Notes: generated by a model from the sequence alone, not told the origin. A DNA stretch of 64,000 nucleotides from Paraburkholderia tropica (GCF_900109265.1 NZ_FNZM01000014.1:1-64000), one strand, 5' to 3'; counted from the stretch's first letter, positions 44,761-54,625 are shown. A program made the numbers and translations.

Positions 44761-44980
44761 TCGGGCATTCGAGCATACCCCGCGACGGGTGCCGCCCGTA
44801 CGCCGGCCGCGCGGCGCCGCCTCGCGTGCGCGCCTGTGTCGCGTTCCGATGACCGCACCGGATCGGCATCCGCGCGACTGAGCGAATCAGCCCGCGCGGG
44901 CGTCAGGCTTGGGCGACCTTTGCGGGATTGGCCGCCAGTGCGCGATACTGTGGGGCTCAACGCAACGGATTATTCGGCAC

Positions 44981-45952
44981 ATGGCGCATTTCGATGTATT
45001 CAACGGCGACGCGGACGGCATTTGCGCGCTGCATCAGCTTCGACTCGCCCGGCCGCGCGAGGCCACGCTGGTCACCGGGGTGAAGCGCGACATCGCACTC
45101 GTCAAGCGAGTGGAAGCGCACGAGGGCGACTCGCTCACGGTGCTCGACATCTCGTTCGACACCAACCGCGAAGCGGTCAACGCCTTGCTGCACAAGGGCG
45201 TGCACGTCGAGTACTTCGACCACCATCACGCCGGCGACCTGCCGGCCAACGTGAATCTGATCGCCCATATCGACACCACCGCGCAGGTCTGCACGAGCGT
45301 GCTGGTCGACCGTCATCTGGGCGGCCGCTATCGTCCGTGGGCGATCGCGGCGGCGTTCGGCGACAATCTGCCCGCCACGGCGCAGGCGCTCGCGCGCGAG
45401 TCCGGCCTCACGGAGGCGCAGACGGAGCAGCTCCGCGAACTCGGCGAATCGCTCAATTACAACGCTTATGGCGACAGCGTCGACGATCTCTTCATCGCGC
45501 CCGCCGCGCTTTACGAGGCGATCAAGCCTTACGCCGATCCGTTCGAGTTCATCGCCTCGGCGCCGCTGATGCAGCGTCTGTCGGCCTGCCGTCGCGACGA
45601 CCTCGAACTGGCCCAGGAGATCACGCCGCTGGTCGCGTTCCAGTACGGCAGCGTCTGCGTGCTGCCCGACGAACCGTGGGCGCGGCGCGTGCGCGGCGTG
45701 TTCGCAAACGTGCTCGCGCTCGAGGAGCCGTCGTGCGCGCACGCGGTGCTCAGCGTGAACGCCGACGGCAACTATGCCGCGAGCGTGCGCGCGCCGATCG
45801 AGCGTCCGCGTGGCGCCGACGAACTGTGCCGCGCGTTCCCCGGCGGCAACGGCCGGGTCGGCGCGGCGGGCATCGACTGCCTCGCCTCGGACAAGCTCGA
45901 CCAGTTCTGCACCGCGTTTGCGCGCGTGTTCGGCGGCGTCAAAACCCGCTGA
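44981..45952 (+). CDS. DHH-family phosphoesterase-like protein
   Basis: About 323 aa. Metal-binding motifs FNGDADGICAL near residue 8, VLDISFD near 57 and the DHHH motif (YFDHHHAG) near 82 place it in the DHH phosphoesterases. A C-terminal GGNGRVGAAGI segment resembles the DHHA1 glycine-rich motif (GGxxxxxG type). Substrate, cyclic dinucleotide or oligonucleotide, is not determinable. Start at 44981 follows no strong ribosome site but is the first ATG of the conserved region. Convergent with the phosphoketolase gene, 30 bp apart. Confidence 0.8.
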   Translation: MAHFDVFNGDADGICALHQLRLARPREATLVTGVKRDIALVKRVEAHEGDSLTVLDISFDTNREAVNALLHKGVHVEYFDHHHAGDLPANVNLIAHIDTTAQVCTSVLVDRHLGGRYRPWAIAAAFGDNLPATAQALARESGLTEAQTEQLRELGESLNYNAYGDSVDDLFIAPAALYEAIKPYADPFEFIASAPLMQRLSACRRDDLELAQEITPLVAFQYGSVCVLPDEPWARRVRGVFANVLALEEPSCAHAVLSVNADGNYAASVRAPIERPRGADELCRAFPGGNGRVGAAGIDCLASDKLDQFCTAFARVFGGVKTR

Positions 45953-45982
45953 ATCGCGCGCGTTTGAGCCTCAGGTCGGGTT

Positions 45983-48418
45983 TCAGGTCGCGCCGCCCGG
46001 CTGCGGCGTGCGCGAGCGCGACCAGCGCCAGTTCTTGATCTCGGGCATGTCGTCGCCGTATTCGTCCACGTAGCGGCGGTGCTCCGCAAGCTTGTCGTGC
46101 AGCGTCTGCCGCAGGTGCGCTGCGCGCTGCGCGAGGCCTTCCACGCGGTCGATCACTGCTTCGCAAAGGTGGAAACGGTCGAGCCGGTTCACCACCGTCA
46201 TGTCGAACGGCGTGGTCGTCGTGCCTTCCTCGATAAAGCCGTGCACGTGAATATTCGCGTGATTCACGCGCCGGTAGGTGAGGCGGTGAATCAGCGACGG
46301 ATAGCTGTGATGCGCGAAGATCACGGGCCGGCTCACGGTGAACAGCGCGTTGAAATCGGCGTCCGACAGACCGTGCGGATGGCGGTCGGCCGGTTCGAGC
46401 GTCATCAGATCCACCACGTTCACGACGCGTATTTTCAGATCGGGCAGCCAGCCGCGCAGCAGATCGACGGCCGCGAGCGTCTCCAGCGTCGGCACGTCGC
46501 CCGCGCAGGCCATCACCACGTCGGGCTCGCCGCCTTCGTCGTTGCTCGCCCATTGCCAGATGCCGATGCCGTCCGCGCAATGGCGGATCGCCGCATCCAT
46601 ATCGAGCCACTGCGCCTGCGGCTGCTTGCCCGCCACGATAATGTTGATGCGGTTCCAGGTGCGCAGCACGTGATCGGTCACGGCGAGCAGCGTGTTGGCG
46701 TCGGGCGGCAAATAGACGCGCACCGTGTCCGCCTTCTTGTTCACCGCGTAGTCGATGAAACCCGGGTCCTGATGGCTGAAGCCGTTATGGTCCTGACGCC
46801 ACACATGCGACGTGAGCAGGTAATTGAGCGAGGGCAGCGGCCGCCGCCACGGAATCTCGCGGATGACCTTCAGCCACTTCGCGTGCTGGTTGAACATCGA
46901 ATCGATGATGTGAATAAACGCCTCGTAGCACGACATGAAGCCGTGCCGGCCCGTCAGCAGATAGCCTTCGAGCCAGCCCTGGCAGGTGTGCTCGGAGAGG
47001 ATTTCCATCACGCGTCCGTCCTGCGCGAGCTGCACGTCGTCGGGCGTGGTGTCGGCGAGCCATGTGCGCGACGTCACGTCGAAGACGTCGGACCAGCGGT
47101 TCGAAGCGGTTTCGTCGGGGCCGAAGATGCGGAAGTTGCGCGTCGGCAAATTCACGCGCATCACTTCGCGCAGGAACGCGCCCATCACGCGCGTGGCTTC
47201 GGCGTCGACCTGGCCCGGCGAGGGCACCTCCACGGCGTGGCGCTCGAACGCGGGCACGCGCAGTTCGCGCACGCGTCCGCCGCCGTTCGAACGCGGATTC
47301 GCGCTCATGCGCCGTTCGCCGCGCGGCGAGAGCGCGGCAATCTCGGGCGCGAGGTGGCCGTGCTCGTCGAACAGTTCCTCGGGCCGATAGCTGCGCATCC
47401 AGCTTTCGAGCAGCGCCAGATGACCTGGCTTGGCGATGTTCGCGAGCGGCACCTGATGCGCGCGCCACGAACCTTCGGTCTTGAGTCCGTCGACAGTCTT
47501 CGGGCCGGTCCAGCCCTTGGGGGTCCGTAGCACGATCATCGGCCAGCGCGGCCGTTCGATCGCCGCCTGGGGATCGGTTTCGGCCTGCGCCCGCGCGGCT
47601 TGCTGAATGCGCGCGATCTCGTCGAACACGGTGTCGAACGCAGCAGCCATCAAGCGATGTCCCTCGACCGGATCCTCGGTTTCGACGAACACGGGCTCGT
47701 AGCCGTAGCCGCGCATCAGCGAAGCGAGTTCTTCGTCGCCGATGCGCGCGAGCACGGTCGGCCCCGCGATCTTGAAGCCGTTCAGATGCAGGATGGGCAG
47801 CACCGCGCCGTCCGTCACCGGATTGAGGAACTTGTTCGAGTGCCAGGCGGTGGCGAGCGGACCGGTCTCGGCCTCGCCGTCGCCGATCACGCAGGCGACG
47901 ATCAGGTCGGGATTGTCGAACACCGCGCCGTACGCATGCGACAGCGCGTAACCGAGTTCGCCGCCTTCGTGGATCGAGCCGGGCGTCTGCGGCGCAACGT
48001 GACTCGGAATGCCGCCCGGAAAGCTGAACTGCTTGAACAGCACGCCCATGCCTTCTTCGTCCTGCGGCACGTTCGGCCAGGTCTCGCTATAAGTGCCTTC
48101 GAGCCAGGTGTTGGCGACCACGGCCGGGCCGCCGTGTCCCGGCCCCGCGAGAAAGAGCAGATCGAGATCGCGCTCGTTGATGACGCGGTTCAGATGCGTG
48201 TAGAGAAAATTCAGGCCGGGCGTGGTGCCCCAGTGGCCGAGCAGGCGCGGCTTCACGTGCGTGAGTTGCAGCGGTTCGCGCAGCAGCGGATTGGCGAGCA
48301 GATAAATCTGGCCGACCGAGAGATAGTTCGCCGCGCGCCACCAGGCGTCCATAAGCTGCAACTGATCGTCGGAAAGCGTCGGGCGGGAAGACGGCGTGAT
48401 GGGCGTGATGGGGCTCAT
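45983..48418 (-). CDS. xfp: Xylulose-5-phosphate/fructose-6-phosphate phosphoketolase
   Basis: About 811 aa, full length. ThDP-enzyme motifs: LGHWGTTPGLNF near residue 61, GPGHGGPAVVANTWLEGTYSE near 92, and GDGEAETGPLATAWHSNKF near 180, with the middle and C-terminal transketolase-like domains complete. The enzyme splits xylulose-5-P or fructose-6-P with phosphate to acetyl-P and a shorter aldose phosphate, feeding acetate or acetyl-CoA formation without CO2 loss. It heads a low-oxygen/stress block with the neighbouring alcohol dehydrogenase, Usp and PHB genes. Confidence 0.95.
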   Translation of the reverse strand: MSPITPITPSSRPTLSDDQLQLMDAWWRAANYLSVGQIYLLANPLLREPLQLTHVKPRLLGHWGTTPGLNFLYTHLNRVINERDLDLLFLAGPGHGGPAVVANTWLEGTYSETWPNVPQDEEGMGVLFKQFSFPGGIPSHVAPQTPGSIHEGGELGYALSHAYGAVFDNPDLIVACVIGDGEAETGPLATAWHSNKFLNPVTDGAVLPILHLNGFKIAGPTVLARIGDEELASLMRGYGYEPVFVETEDPVEGHRLMAAAFDTVFDEIARIQQAARAQAETDPQAAIERPRWPMIVLRTPKGWTGPKTVDGLKTEGSWRAHQVPLANIAKPGHLALLESWMRSYRPEELFDEHGHLAPEIAALSPRGERRMSANPRSNGGGRVRELRVPAFERHAVEVPSPGQVDAEATRVMGAFLREVMRVNLPTRNFRIFGPDETASNRWSDVFDVTSRTWLADTTPDDVQLAQDGRVMEILSEHTCQGWLEGYLLTGRHGFMSCYEAFIHIIDSMFNQHAKWLKVIREIPWRRPLPSLNYLLTSHVWRQDHNGFSHQDPGFIDYAVNKKADTVRVYLPPDANTLLAVTDHVLRTWNRINIIVAGKQPQAQWLDMDAAIRHCADGIGIWQWASNDEGGEPDVVMACAGDVPTLETLAAVDLLRGWLPDLKIRVVNVVDLMTLEPADRHPHGLSDADFNALFTVSRPVIFAHHSYPSLIHRLTYRRVNHANIHVHGFIEEGTTTTPFDMTVVNRLDRFHLCEAVIDRVEGLAQRAAHLRQTLHDKLAEHRRYVDEYGDDMPEIKNWRWSRSRTPQPGGAT

Positions 48419-48827
48419 GCGTGCTCCTGTGGCGCGCGGTGGCGCGGCATGGGACGGATCGGCGCGCGAGGGTGCTCGCGCGCGAGAAGACTGGTTTGCG
48501 GATGCCGCGACACAGGCACAGCGCCGCGCGGGCGGTCGGCCGGCGGTCGAGTGCCAGGCTTGGGCGTGGCGTCGCGGCTCGCGCTATGGTGCCACGTTCG
48601 ATGGAAGCGCTTTCGCTGAGTGTGCGTTCGGAGTGCATTGACTGTGCGTGCGGCGTGCATCCGGCGTGCATCCGGAGCGCACTGCGGCGGACGCGCTCAT
48701 CGCGGCGCGCGTGCCGAGCGCGTAACATGATCGATGCGTCCCCGTTCGCGAAGTGCGGCGCACGGCTCTCCCGACGCGATCCCGCCACACACGGCACCCT
48801 GCAAGGCGCAAGGCCAGGAGGACGACG
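48419..48827. other. Divergent promoter region between phosphoketolase and alcohol dehydrogenase genes
   Basis: No gene. Two tandem copies of the 11-mer CGGCGTGCATC lie at 48651-48661 and 48662-48672 in the middle of the region, a candidate regulator site. Clear -35/-10 boxes were not identified, and no perfect FNR-type box was seen. Confidence 0.45.
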
Positions 48828-49814
48828 ATGCGAGCGATGTTGTTCGACGGCACGAGTCCGCGATTGCGCGAAGTGGATCTGCCCGATCCGACACCGCGCG
48901 CGGGAGAATTGCTGATCGACGTGGAAGCCTGCGGCGTGTGCCGCACCGATCTCCATGTGGTCGACGGCGACCTGACGCACCCGAAGCGGCCCGTGGTTCC
49001 GGGCCATGAAATCGTCGGCACGGTGGCGGCGCTCGGCGAGGGCGTGACGGGCTTCGCGCCCGGCGACCGCGTGGGCGTGCCGTGGCTCGGCCACACCTGC
49101 GGCCACTGCCGTTTCTGTCTGCGCGGCCGCGAAAATCTCTGCGACGCGCCCGGTTTCACCGGCTACACGATCGACGGCGGCTACGCCGAACGCACGGTCG
49201 CCGACGCGCACTACTGCTTCCATTTGCCGCGCCAGTACAGCAGCGTCGCGGCGGCGCCGCTGCTTTGCGCGGGGCTCATCGGCTATCGCACGCTCGTGCT
49301 GGCCGGCGATGCCGACTGCATCGGCATCTACGGATTCGGCGCGGCGGCGCATATCGTCGCCCAGCTTGCGCGTTATCAGGGCCGCACGGTCTACGCGTTC
49401 ACGCGCCCCGGCGACACGGCCGCGCAGGACTTCGCGCGGCGGCTCGGCGCGGCGTGGGCCGGCGGCAGCGACGAAACGCCGCCCGCGCCGCTCGACGCCG
49501 CCTTGCTGTTCGCGCCGGTCGGCGCGCTCGTGCCCGCCGCACTGCGCGCGGTGACGAAGGGCGGCACGGTCGTCTGCGGCGGCATTCACATGAGCGACAT
49601 TCCGTCGTTTCCGTACGCATGGCTCTGGGAGGAACGGCGCATCGTTTCGGTCGCGAACCTCACGCGCGACGACGGCACGGCCTTCATCGCGATCGCCGCG
49701 CGTCACACGCTCGACATCGAGACCACGACGTACCCGCTCGCGCGCGCGAACGAGGCGCTCGCCGATCTGCGCGAGGGGCGGCTAACGGGCGCGGCGGTCT
49801 TGACGATGCGTTGA
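48828..49814 (+). CDS. Zinc-dependent alcohol dehydrogenase (AdhA-like)
   Basis: About 328 aa. Catalytic zinc site CGVCRTDLH near residue 36 and GHE near 60, structural zinc cluster CGHCRFCLRGRENLC near 88, and NAD-binding GFGAAAHIVAQ near 168. This sub-family (AdhA/propanol-preferring) oxidises or reduces short alcohols and aldehydes in fermentation. AGGAGGA at 48816-48822 fixes ATG 48828. It faces the phosphoketolase gene and precedes a Usp gene, consistent with an oxygen-limitation response; this is the arrangement of the lxa locus. Confidence 0.92.
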   Translation: MRAMLFDGTSPRLREVDLPDPTPRAGELLIDVEACGVCRTDLHVVDGDLTHPKRPVVPGHEIVGTVAALGEGVTGFAPGDRVGVPWLGHTCGHCRFCLRGRENLCDAPGFTGYTIDGGYAERTVADAHYCFHLPRQYSSVAAAPLLCAGLIGYRTLVLAGDADCIGIYGFGAAAHIVAQLARYQGRTVYAFTRPGDTAAQDFARRLGAAWAGGSDETPPAPLDAALLFAPVGALVPAALRAVTKGGTVVCGGIHMSDIPSFPYAWLWEERRIVSVANLTRDDGTAFIAIAARHTLDIETTTYPLARANEALADLREGRLTGAAVLTMR

Positions 49815-49964
49815 GCGGCGCGCAATCGTCCCCATGTGGACAGTGCGGGCCGAGCGCGCAAAAGCGCCAGAGCAGCGAGCAGGCCGGTCGGCGGACAGAT
49901 TTTCGGTTGCGCGAACGGGATGAGCCGTTCGCCGCGGATCATGGGCGAAGCCCGGGAGGTCACG

Positions 49965-50426
49965 ATGTACAAGCAGATTCTGGTGGCGGTCGACGGCAGC
50001 CGCAGCGGCCGCCGTGCGCTGGACGAGGCGATCAAGATCGCGCAGGCGACGGGCGGCGCGATCACCGCGTTGTATGTGGTGCAGCATCCGGCGCGTCTCG
50101 TCGATATCAGCACGGGTTTTGCGGAAGAACAGACGCGCCATGCCGCCGAAGCCGATGTCGCGACCGAGGCGCTCGACGAAGCGAAAACCGCGCTCGCCGA
50201 CGCCGGCGTGAACGGCAGCACGCGTGCGGCCGATTCGAACGGCGAGGAGGTCGCGGCGGTGATCTACCGCATCGCGGCGGAGGAGGACGCCGATCTCGTC
50301 GTCATGGGCACGCGCGGGCTGTCGGGCGTGAAGCGGATCCTGCTAGGCAGCGTCGCCGAGAGTTTTCTGCGCACGGCGGATCGTCCCGTCATGCTCGTGC
50401 GCAACGAGGACCCGCACGCGGCGTGA
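49965..50426 (+). CDS. Universal stress protein A family
   Basis: About 153 aa with the Usp fold: YKQILVAVDGS at the N-terminus and the ATP-binding motif near residue 114 (VMGTRGLSGVKRILLGSVAESFL). Usp proteins accumulate in stress and growth arrest and several are induced by low oxygen. ATG 49965 is the start of homology; the frame upstream is shadow. It sits 150 bp after the alcohol dehydrogenase gene. Confidence 0.92.
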   Translation: MYKQILVAVDGSRSGRRALDEAIKIAQATGGAITALYVVQHPARLVDISTGFAEEQTRHAAEADVATEALDEAKTALADAGVNGSTRAADSNGEEVAAVIYRIAAEEDADLVVMGTRGLSGVKRILLGSVAESFLRTADRPVMLVRNEDPHAA

Positions 50427-50834
50427 GCCGGAAAAGCCGCCGATCGGTGCGGACCGTGCGCGACGATCTGTCGCAAAAATGACGCTCGCGCCTGACTGGT
50501 GATGCGTTTTGACGTAGTTGACATCCCAAAATATGACGTCGATCAGTCGTGTCGACGTCATGTGGCGCGCGGACGCGGGGCTTCGTGCCTATGATGTGGG
50601 TTCGATCCCGTCGGCTCCGAAATAGGCCGTAGTCCGAACGATTGCTTCGCGGCGCCGCTCACGGCGGTTTGTTGCGATGCAGCGGTCGGCAGCACGCCGC
50701 CGCGAGTGGACGGGACCGCGCTCGTCGCGATTGCGCTTGTGCAGCGCAATGCGCGACGTCGCTCACATTCCGCCCGGCGTTCAGCCGGATCACGCACTTT
50801 CCGCACTCGCCGCACTCTTGTGAGGACCTCGATC
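50427..50834. other. Upstream region of the phasin operon
   Basis: No gene is supported. A perfect 10-bp inverted repeat (ATGACGTCGA 50533-50542, TCGACGTCAT 50552-50561, 9-nt spacer) stands about 270 bp upstream of the phasin start, and TTGACA occurs at 50518-50523 just before it. It is a good operator candidate for the PHB operon. Confidence 0.5.
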
Positions 50835-51401
50835 ATGACCCAGGCTTCCCATCCCTCGTTCGATGCGTGGCGCACCAATGCGTCCGCCGCGCTGCAACTG
50901 CTCGTGCATCAACAGCAATGGCGCGAGCAGATGCTCAAGCTCTGGCAGCGCCGCCTCGAACGCGACCGACATGCGCTCGATGGCACGCTCGAGTCGCTGC
51001 ATGGCGCACAGGACTGGAGCGATTTCTCGGCGGCGGCGCAAACGGTCTGGCGCGACTATCTGAGTGCGAGCGCGGCGCTCTGGCAGGAGGGCGTGACCAC
51101 GTCGATGCAGAACGCGGGCGCATGGAGCGACGCCGCGCGCGACATGGCGCAGCACTGGCAGACTTCGCTCGAAGTCTTGCAGCGCGGCGCGGCGGTGCCG
51201 AAAAACGGCGCGGCCTTGCCGATGCGCGAGTGGATGGCGGCGTTCGAGCGCGCGATGACCGGCGCGGCGGCGCAGGCGGCAGGCGTCGCGAACACGATGG
51301 CGCAGGCGGCGAACGCTGCCACGGCCAGTCCGGCCGCGGACGGCGCGCGCACGTCGAAAAAGCAGGAAGCCGGCGCCGACGGAGGCCAGCATGGACGCTG
51401 A
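50835..51401 (+). CDS. phaP: Phasin-type PHA granule protein
   Basis: About 188 aa, Ala-rich and helical with heptad-like stretches (LEVLQRGAAVPKNGAALPMREWMAAFERAMTGAAAQAAGV), no signal peptide. Phasins coat poly(3-hydroxybutyrate) granules. Its 3' end overlaps phaB by 11 bases, so it is the first gene of a phaP-phaB-phaC operon. Similarity to typical phasins is moderate; the context makes the call firm. Confidence 0.78.
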   Translation: MTQASHPSFDAWRTNASAALQLLVHQQQWREQMLKLWQRRLERDRHALDGTLESLHGAQDWSDFSAAAQTVWRDYLSASAALWQEGVTTSMQNAGAWSDAARDMAQHWQTSLEVLQRGAAVPKNGAALPMREWMAAFERAMTGAAAQAAGVANTMAQAANAATASPAADGARTSKKQEAGADGGQHGR

Positions 51402-52137
51402 GCGCATCGCTTTCGTCACCGGCGGCATGGGCGGGCTGGGTGCCGCGATCAGCCGCAGCCTCGCCGCGGCGGGCTTCAAGGTCGCCGTGTCGTGCTCGAA
51501 GGGCAACGACCACGTGGCCGCGTGGCTCGACGCGGAGCGCGCGGCGGGCCGCGCGTTCGAACACTACACGATGGACGTCGCCGATCACGACGACTGCGCG
51601 CGCACGGCGGAGCGCGTGCTCGCGGACCTGGGCCGCATCGACGTGCTCGTGAACAACGCGGGCATCACCTGCGACCGCAGTTTCGTGAAGATGACGAAAG
51701 CCGACTGGGACTGCGTGCTGCGCACCGATCTCGACGCGCTCTTCAACGTTACGAAACCCTATCTGCCGGGCATGCTCGAACGCGGCTACGGGCGCATCGT
51801 CAACGTGGGTTCCGTGAACGGTTCGCGCGGCGCGTTCGGGCAGACCAACTACGCGGCCGCGAAGGCGGGGCTGCACGGCTTCACGAAATCGCTCGCGCTC
51901 GAAGTGGCGAAGAAGGGCGTGACGGTGAACACGGTGTCGCCCGGTTATCTCGCCACGCAGATGGTCGCGGCCGTGCCGGAAGATGTGATGAAGACGCGCA
52001 TCCTGCCGCAGATTCCGGTCGGCCGTCTCGGGCGGCCCGAGGAAGTGGCAGCGCTGGTCGCATTCCTCTGTTCCGACGACGCGGCGTTCATCACGGGCGC
52101 CGATATCGCCATCAACGGCGGGATGCACATGCAATGA
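51391..52137 (+). CDS. phaB: Acetoacetyl-CoA reductase PhaB (NADPH-dependent SDR)
   Basis: About 248 aa. Classical SDR: cofactor motif VTGGMGGLG near residue 9, NNAG near 89, catalytic Ser near 139 and YAAAK near 153, then GYLATQMV typical of PhaB. It reduces acetoacetyl-CoA to (R)-3-hydroxybutyryl-CoA, the substrate of PHB synthase. The start lies inside the phasin gene, and the stop overlaps phaC (ATGA), so translation is coupled. No phaA thiolase is present in this cluster. Confidence 0.93.
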   Translation: MDAERIAFVTGGMGGLGAAISRSLAAAGFKVAVSCSKGNDHVAAWLDAERAAGRAFEHYTMDVADHDDCARTAERVLADLGRIDVLVNNAGITCDRSFVKMTKADWDCVLRTDLDALFNVTKPYLPGMLERGYGRIVNVGSVNGSRGAFGQTNYAAAKAGLHGFTKSLALEVAKKGVTVNTVSPGYLATQMVAAVPEDVMKTRILPQIPVGRLGRPEEVAALVAFLCSDDAAFITGADIAINGGMHMQ

Positions 52138-54005
52138 AGCCGACGAGGACGCGCAGCGCGCTCGCTCAACCGCGTCCGCCGCTCAGCGGCGCCGAGGGCG
52201 GCACAGGGCGCGAGACCGCCGGTGCGACGGCGCCGCGCGCGAAGGGCGTGGACGCGCCGCCGCCGCCGCTTGCGCCGGATTGGCGCGATCCGCTCGATCA
52301 GGCCGCGCGCGCCGCGCTGACGTTGCAGGCGAGCGGGTTGTCGCCCGTGTCGGCGTCGCTGGCGTGGCTCGACTGGAGCACGCATCTGGCGAGCGCCCCC
52401 GCCACCTGCTTCGCGCTGACTACGCGTGCGTGGTCCGACGCGCTGGCCGCGTGGGGCGCGGCGTGGCCCGGCGCGGCTTCCTCGACGCAAGACCCGCCGC
52501 CGGGCGCGTCCGCCGATGCGCGATTCGCCGCGCCCGCGTGGTCGGCCTGGCCGTACAGCGCGTGGCGCGACGGTTATCTGCGCACGCAGTCGTGGTGGCG
52601 CGAAGCGACCGAGACCGTCGCCGGCGTCGATCCCCATCGCGCCGATCTCGTGCGCTTCATGGTGCGGCTCTGGCTCGACGCAGCGTCGCCGGGCAATTTC
52701 GCGGCGACCAATCCCGTGGTGCTCGATGCGGCGCGTGCGAGCGGCGGCGCGAATTTCGTCGCGGGCTACCGGCACTGGCTCGAAGACTGCGCCGCGCAGG
52801 CGCGCCGCGCGGCAGGCGGGCCGCCCGAGCCGCTTGCGTTCGTACCGGGCCGCGACGTGGCCGTGACGCCCGGCAAGGTCGTCTGGCGCAACGCGCTCTG
52901 CGAGCTGCTGCAATACGCGCCCACGACGCCAGACGTCGCGCGCGAGCCCGTGTTCATCGTGCCGTCGTGGATCATGAAGTACTACGTGCTCGACCTGCAA
53001 CCGCACAATTCGCTGGTGCGTTTTCTCGTCGATCAGGGCTTCACGGTGTTCATGCTCTCGTGGCACAACCCGTCGCCGGCCGAGCGCGACTGGCATCTCG
53101 ACGACTATCTGAACGCGGTATTCGAAGCCCTCGCGGCCGCCCGCGCGCGTTGCGGCGACGCCCCCGCGCATGCGGTCGGCTATTGTCTCGGCGGCACGCT
53201 GCTCGCGATCGCCGCGGCGGCGCTCGGTCGAGAGCCGCAAGCGGTGAACGGCAGCGCGCCGATGCAAGCGGACGCGCTGCGCACGGTATCGCTGCTCGCC
53301 GCGCAAACCGATTTCCGCGCGCCGGGGGAACTGCGTTTCTTTATCGGCGAGAGCGAGCTAGCGGCGCTCGATGCGCTGATGGCGCGCCAGGGTTGTCTCG
53401 AAGGCGAGCAGATGGCCGCGACGTTCCAGTTGCTCAATTCGCGCGATCTCGTCTGGTCGCGTGCGGTCAACGAGTATCTGCTCGGCCAGCGCTCGAAACC
53501 CAACGACCTGATGTCGTGGAACGCCGATACCACGCGCATGCCGTACCGCATGCACAGCGAGTACCTGCGCCGTCTCTATCTGCACAACGATCTGGCGCAA
53601 GGGCGTTACCGCGTGAACGGCCATGCCGTGTCGCTCGCCGATATCGCGCAGCCGATGTTCATGGTGGGCACCGAGCGCGATCATGTTTCTCCGTGGCGGT
53701 CGGTTTATCAGTTGCTGCATATGACGCGCAATCCGGCGACGTTCGTGCTGACTTCGGGCGGGCATAACGCGGGCATCGTTTCGGAACCGGGGCATCCGCG
53801 GCGTCACTATCGCTGTGGGAATCGCGAGGCGGGCGCGCCGTGGCAGCCGCCGCAATCCTTCTTCGACGAGACGCCGCCGGTCGAGGGTTCATGGTGGCCG
53901 CGCTTCGCACAATGGCTGCACGCGCAGTCGAGCGAAAAAATTTCTGCACGCGGGCTTGAAGAGGGTCTTGTAAACGCGCCAGGCGTCTATATCTTCGAGC
54001 GGTAG
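52134..54005 (+). CDS. phaC: Class I poly(3-hydroxyalkanoate) synthase
   Basis: About 623 aa. The alpha/beta-hydrolase lipase-like box is GYCLGG with the nucleophilic Cys near residue 349; the acid is Asp in GTERDHVSPW near 513 and the base is His in SGGHNAG near 541. The N-terminal ~200 residues are the usual divergent domain, here Pro/Ala-rich for the first 60. It joins (R)-3-hydroxyacyl-CoA into granule polymer in the cytoplasm. ATG 52134 overlaps the phaB stop. Confidence 0.94.
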   Translation: MKPTRTRSALAQPRPPLSGAEGGTGRETAGATAPRAKGVDAPPPPLAPDWRDPLDQAARAALTLQASGLSPVSASLAWLDWSTHLASAPATCFALTTRAWSDALAAWGAAWPGAASSTQDPPPGASADARFAAPAWSAWPYSAWRDGYLRTQSWWREATETVAGVDPHRADLVRFMVRLWLDAASPGNFAATNPVVLDAARASGGANFVAGYRHWLEDCAAQARRAAGGPPEPLAFVPGRDVAVTPGKVVWRNALCELLQYAPTTPDVAREPVFIVPSWIMKYYVLDLQPHNSLVRFLVDQGFTVFMLSWHNPSPAERDWHLDDYLNAVFEALAAARARCGDAPAHAVGYCLGGTLLAIAAAALGREPQAVNGSAPMQADALRTVSLLAAQTDFRAPGELRFFIGESELAALDALMARQGCLEGEQMAATFQLLNSRDLVWSRAVNEYLLGQRSKPNDLMSWNADTTRMPYRMHSEYLRRLYLHNDLAQGRYRVNGHAVSLADIAQPMFMVGTERDHVSPWRSVYQLLHMTRNPATFVLTSGGHNAGIVSEPGHPRRHYRCGNREAGAPWQPPQSFFDETPPVEGSWWPRFAQWLHAQSSEKISARGLEEGLVNAPGVYIFER

Positions 54006-54083
54006 GCGCGATCGCAGGGGAACAGAGGCCAAGCCGGGCTTGGTCATCCTCGCGTATTGCTAAGGAGTCCGTTCAATTGATGT

Positions 54084-54099
54084 GCGTGAAAAATCACGC
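54084..54099. repeat. Inverted repeat GCGTGA-AAAA-TCACGC before the hsp20 gene
   Basis: A perfect 6-4-6 dyad lies 55-70 bp upstream of the Hsp20 start, in its promoter region. It could bind a regulator. It is too short to be decisive. Confidence 0.5.
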
Positions 54100-54153
54100 C
54101 ACGCAAGTGCGGACAGCCAAATCATTCTTCAAGTGATCTTCAAGGAGCCAGTC

Positions 54154-54585
54154 ATGAGCCATATCTCGCGTCACGATCCGTTTTCGTTCGATGGTGTGCC
54201 CGATCTGTTCCAGGGTTTGTTCCGTCCGATGCGGAGTGCGGGTGCGTCCGAAGGTCAAGCGGCGAGTATTCGCATCGACGTGACGGAAAACGATGCGGCT
54301 TATACGGTCAAGGCGGAAATGCCGGGCGTCGCCAAGCAGGACATCGACGTGAAAATCGACGGCAATCTGGTGGCGATCGCGGCCAAGGTCGAGCGCGATG
54401 CCGAATTGAAAGAAGGCGAGCGCGTGCTACGGCGCGAGCGTTATTCGGGCAGCGTGAGCCGCTCGTTCACGCTGGCCGCCGACGTCGACGAAGCGCAGGC
54501 AAGCGCGAGCTATAACGACGGCGTGTTGACGCTGGTGTTGCCGAAGAAGGCGGCGGGCGCGAGCAGGCGTCTCGAGATCCACTAA
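54154..54585 (+). CDS. Hsp20/alpha-crystallin small heat-shock protein
   Basis: About 143 aa with the alpha-crystallin core from about residue 40 to 130 (RIDVTENDAAYTVKAEMPGV, then RRERYSGSVSRSFTLAADVD and the A-x-x-x-x-G-V-L-T-L strand). Small heat shock proteins hold unfolding proteins and can coat PHB granules. An AAGGAG ribosome site precedes ATG 54154. It lies 150 bp after phaC, completing the stress/PHB block. Confidence 0.95.
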   Translation: MSHISRHDPFSFDGVPDLFQGLFRPMRSAGASEGQAASIRIDVTENDAAYTVKAEMPGVAKQDIDVKIDGNLVAIAAKVERDAELKEGERVLRRERYSGSVSRSFTLAADVDEAQASASYNDGVLTLVLPKKAAGASRRLEIH

Positions 54586-54625
54586 AGCCTGGTCAACAGC
54601 CAGGGCGACTGGTGACGTAAGACAG

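Noticed and set aside
46079..47530. 483-aa plus-strand frame opposite the phosphoketolase
   Set aside because: Antisense shadow of xfp, no homologous motif.
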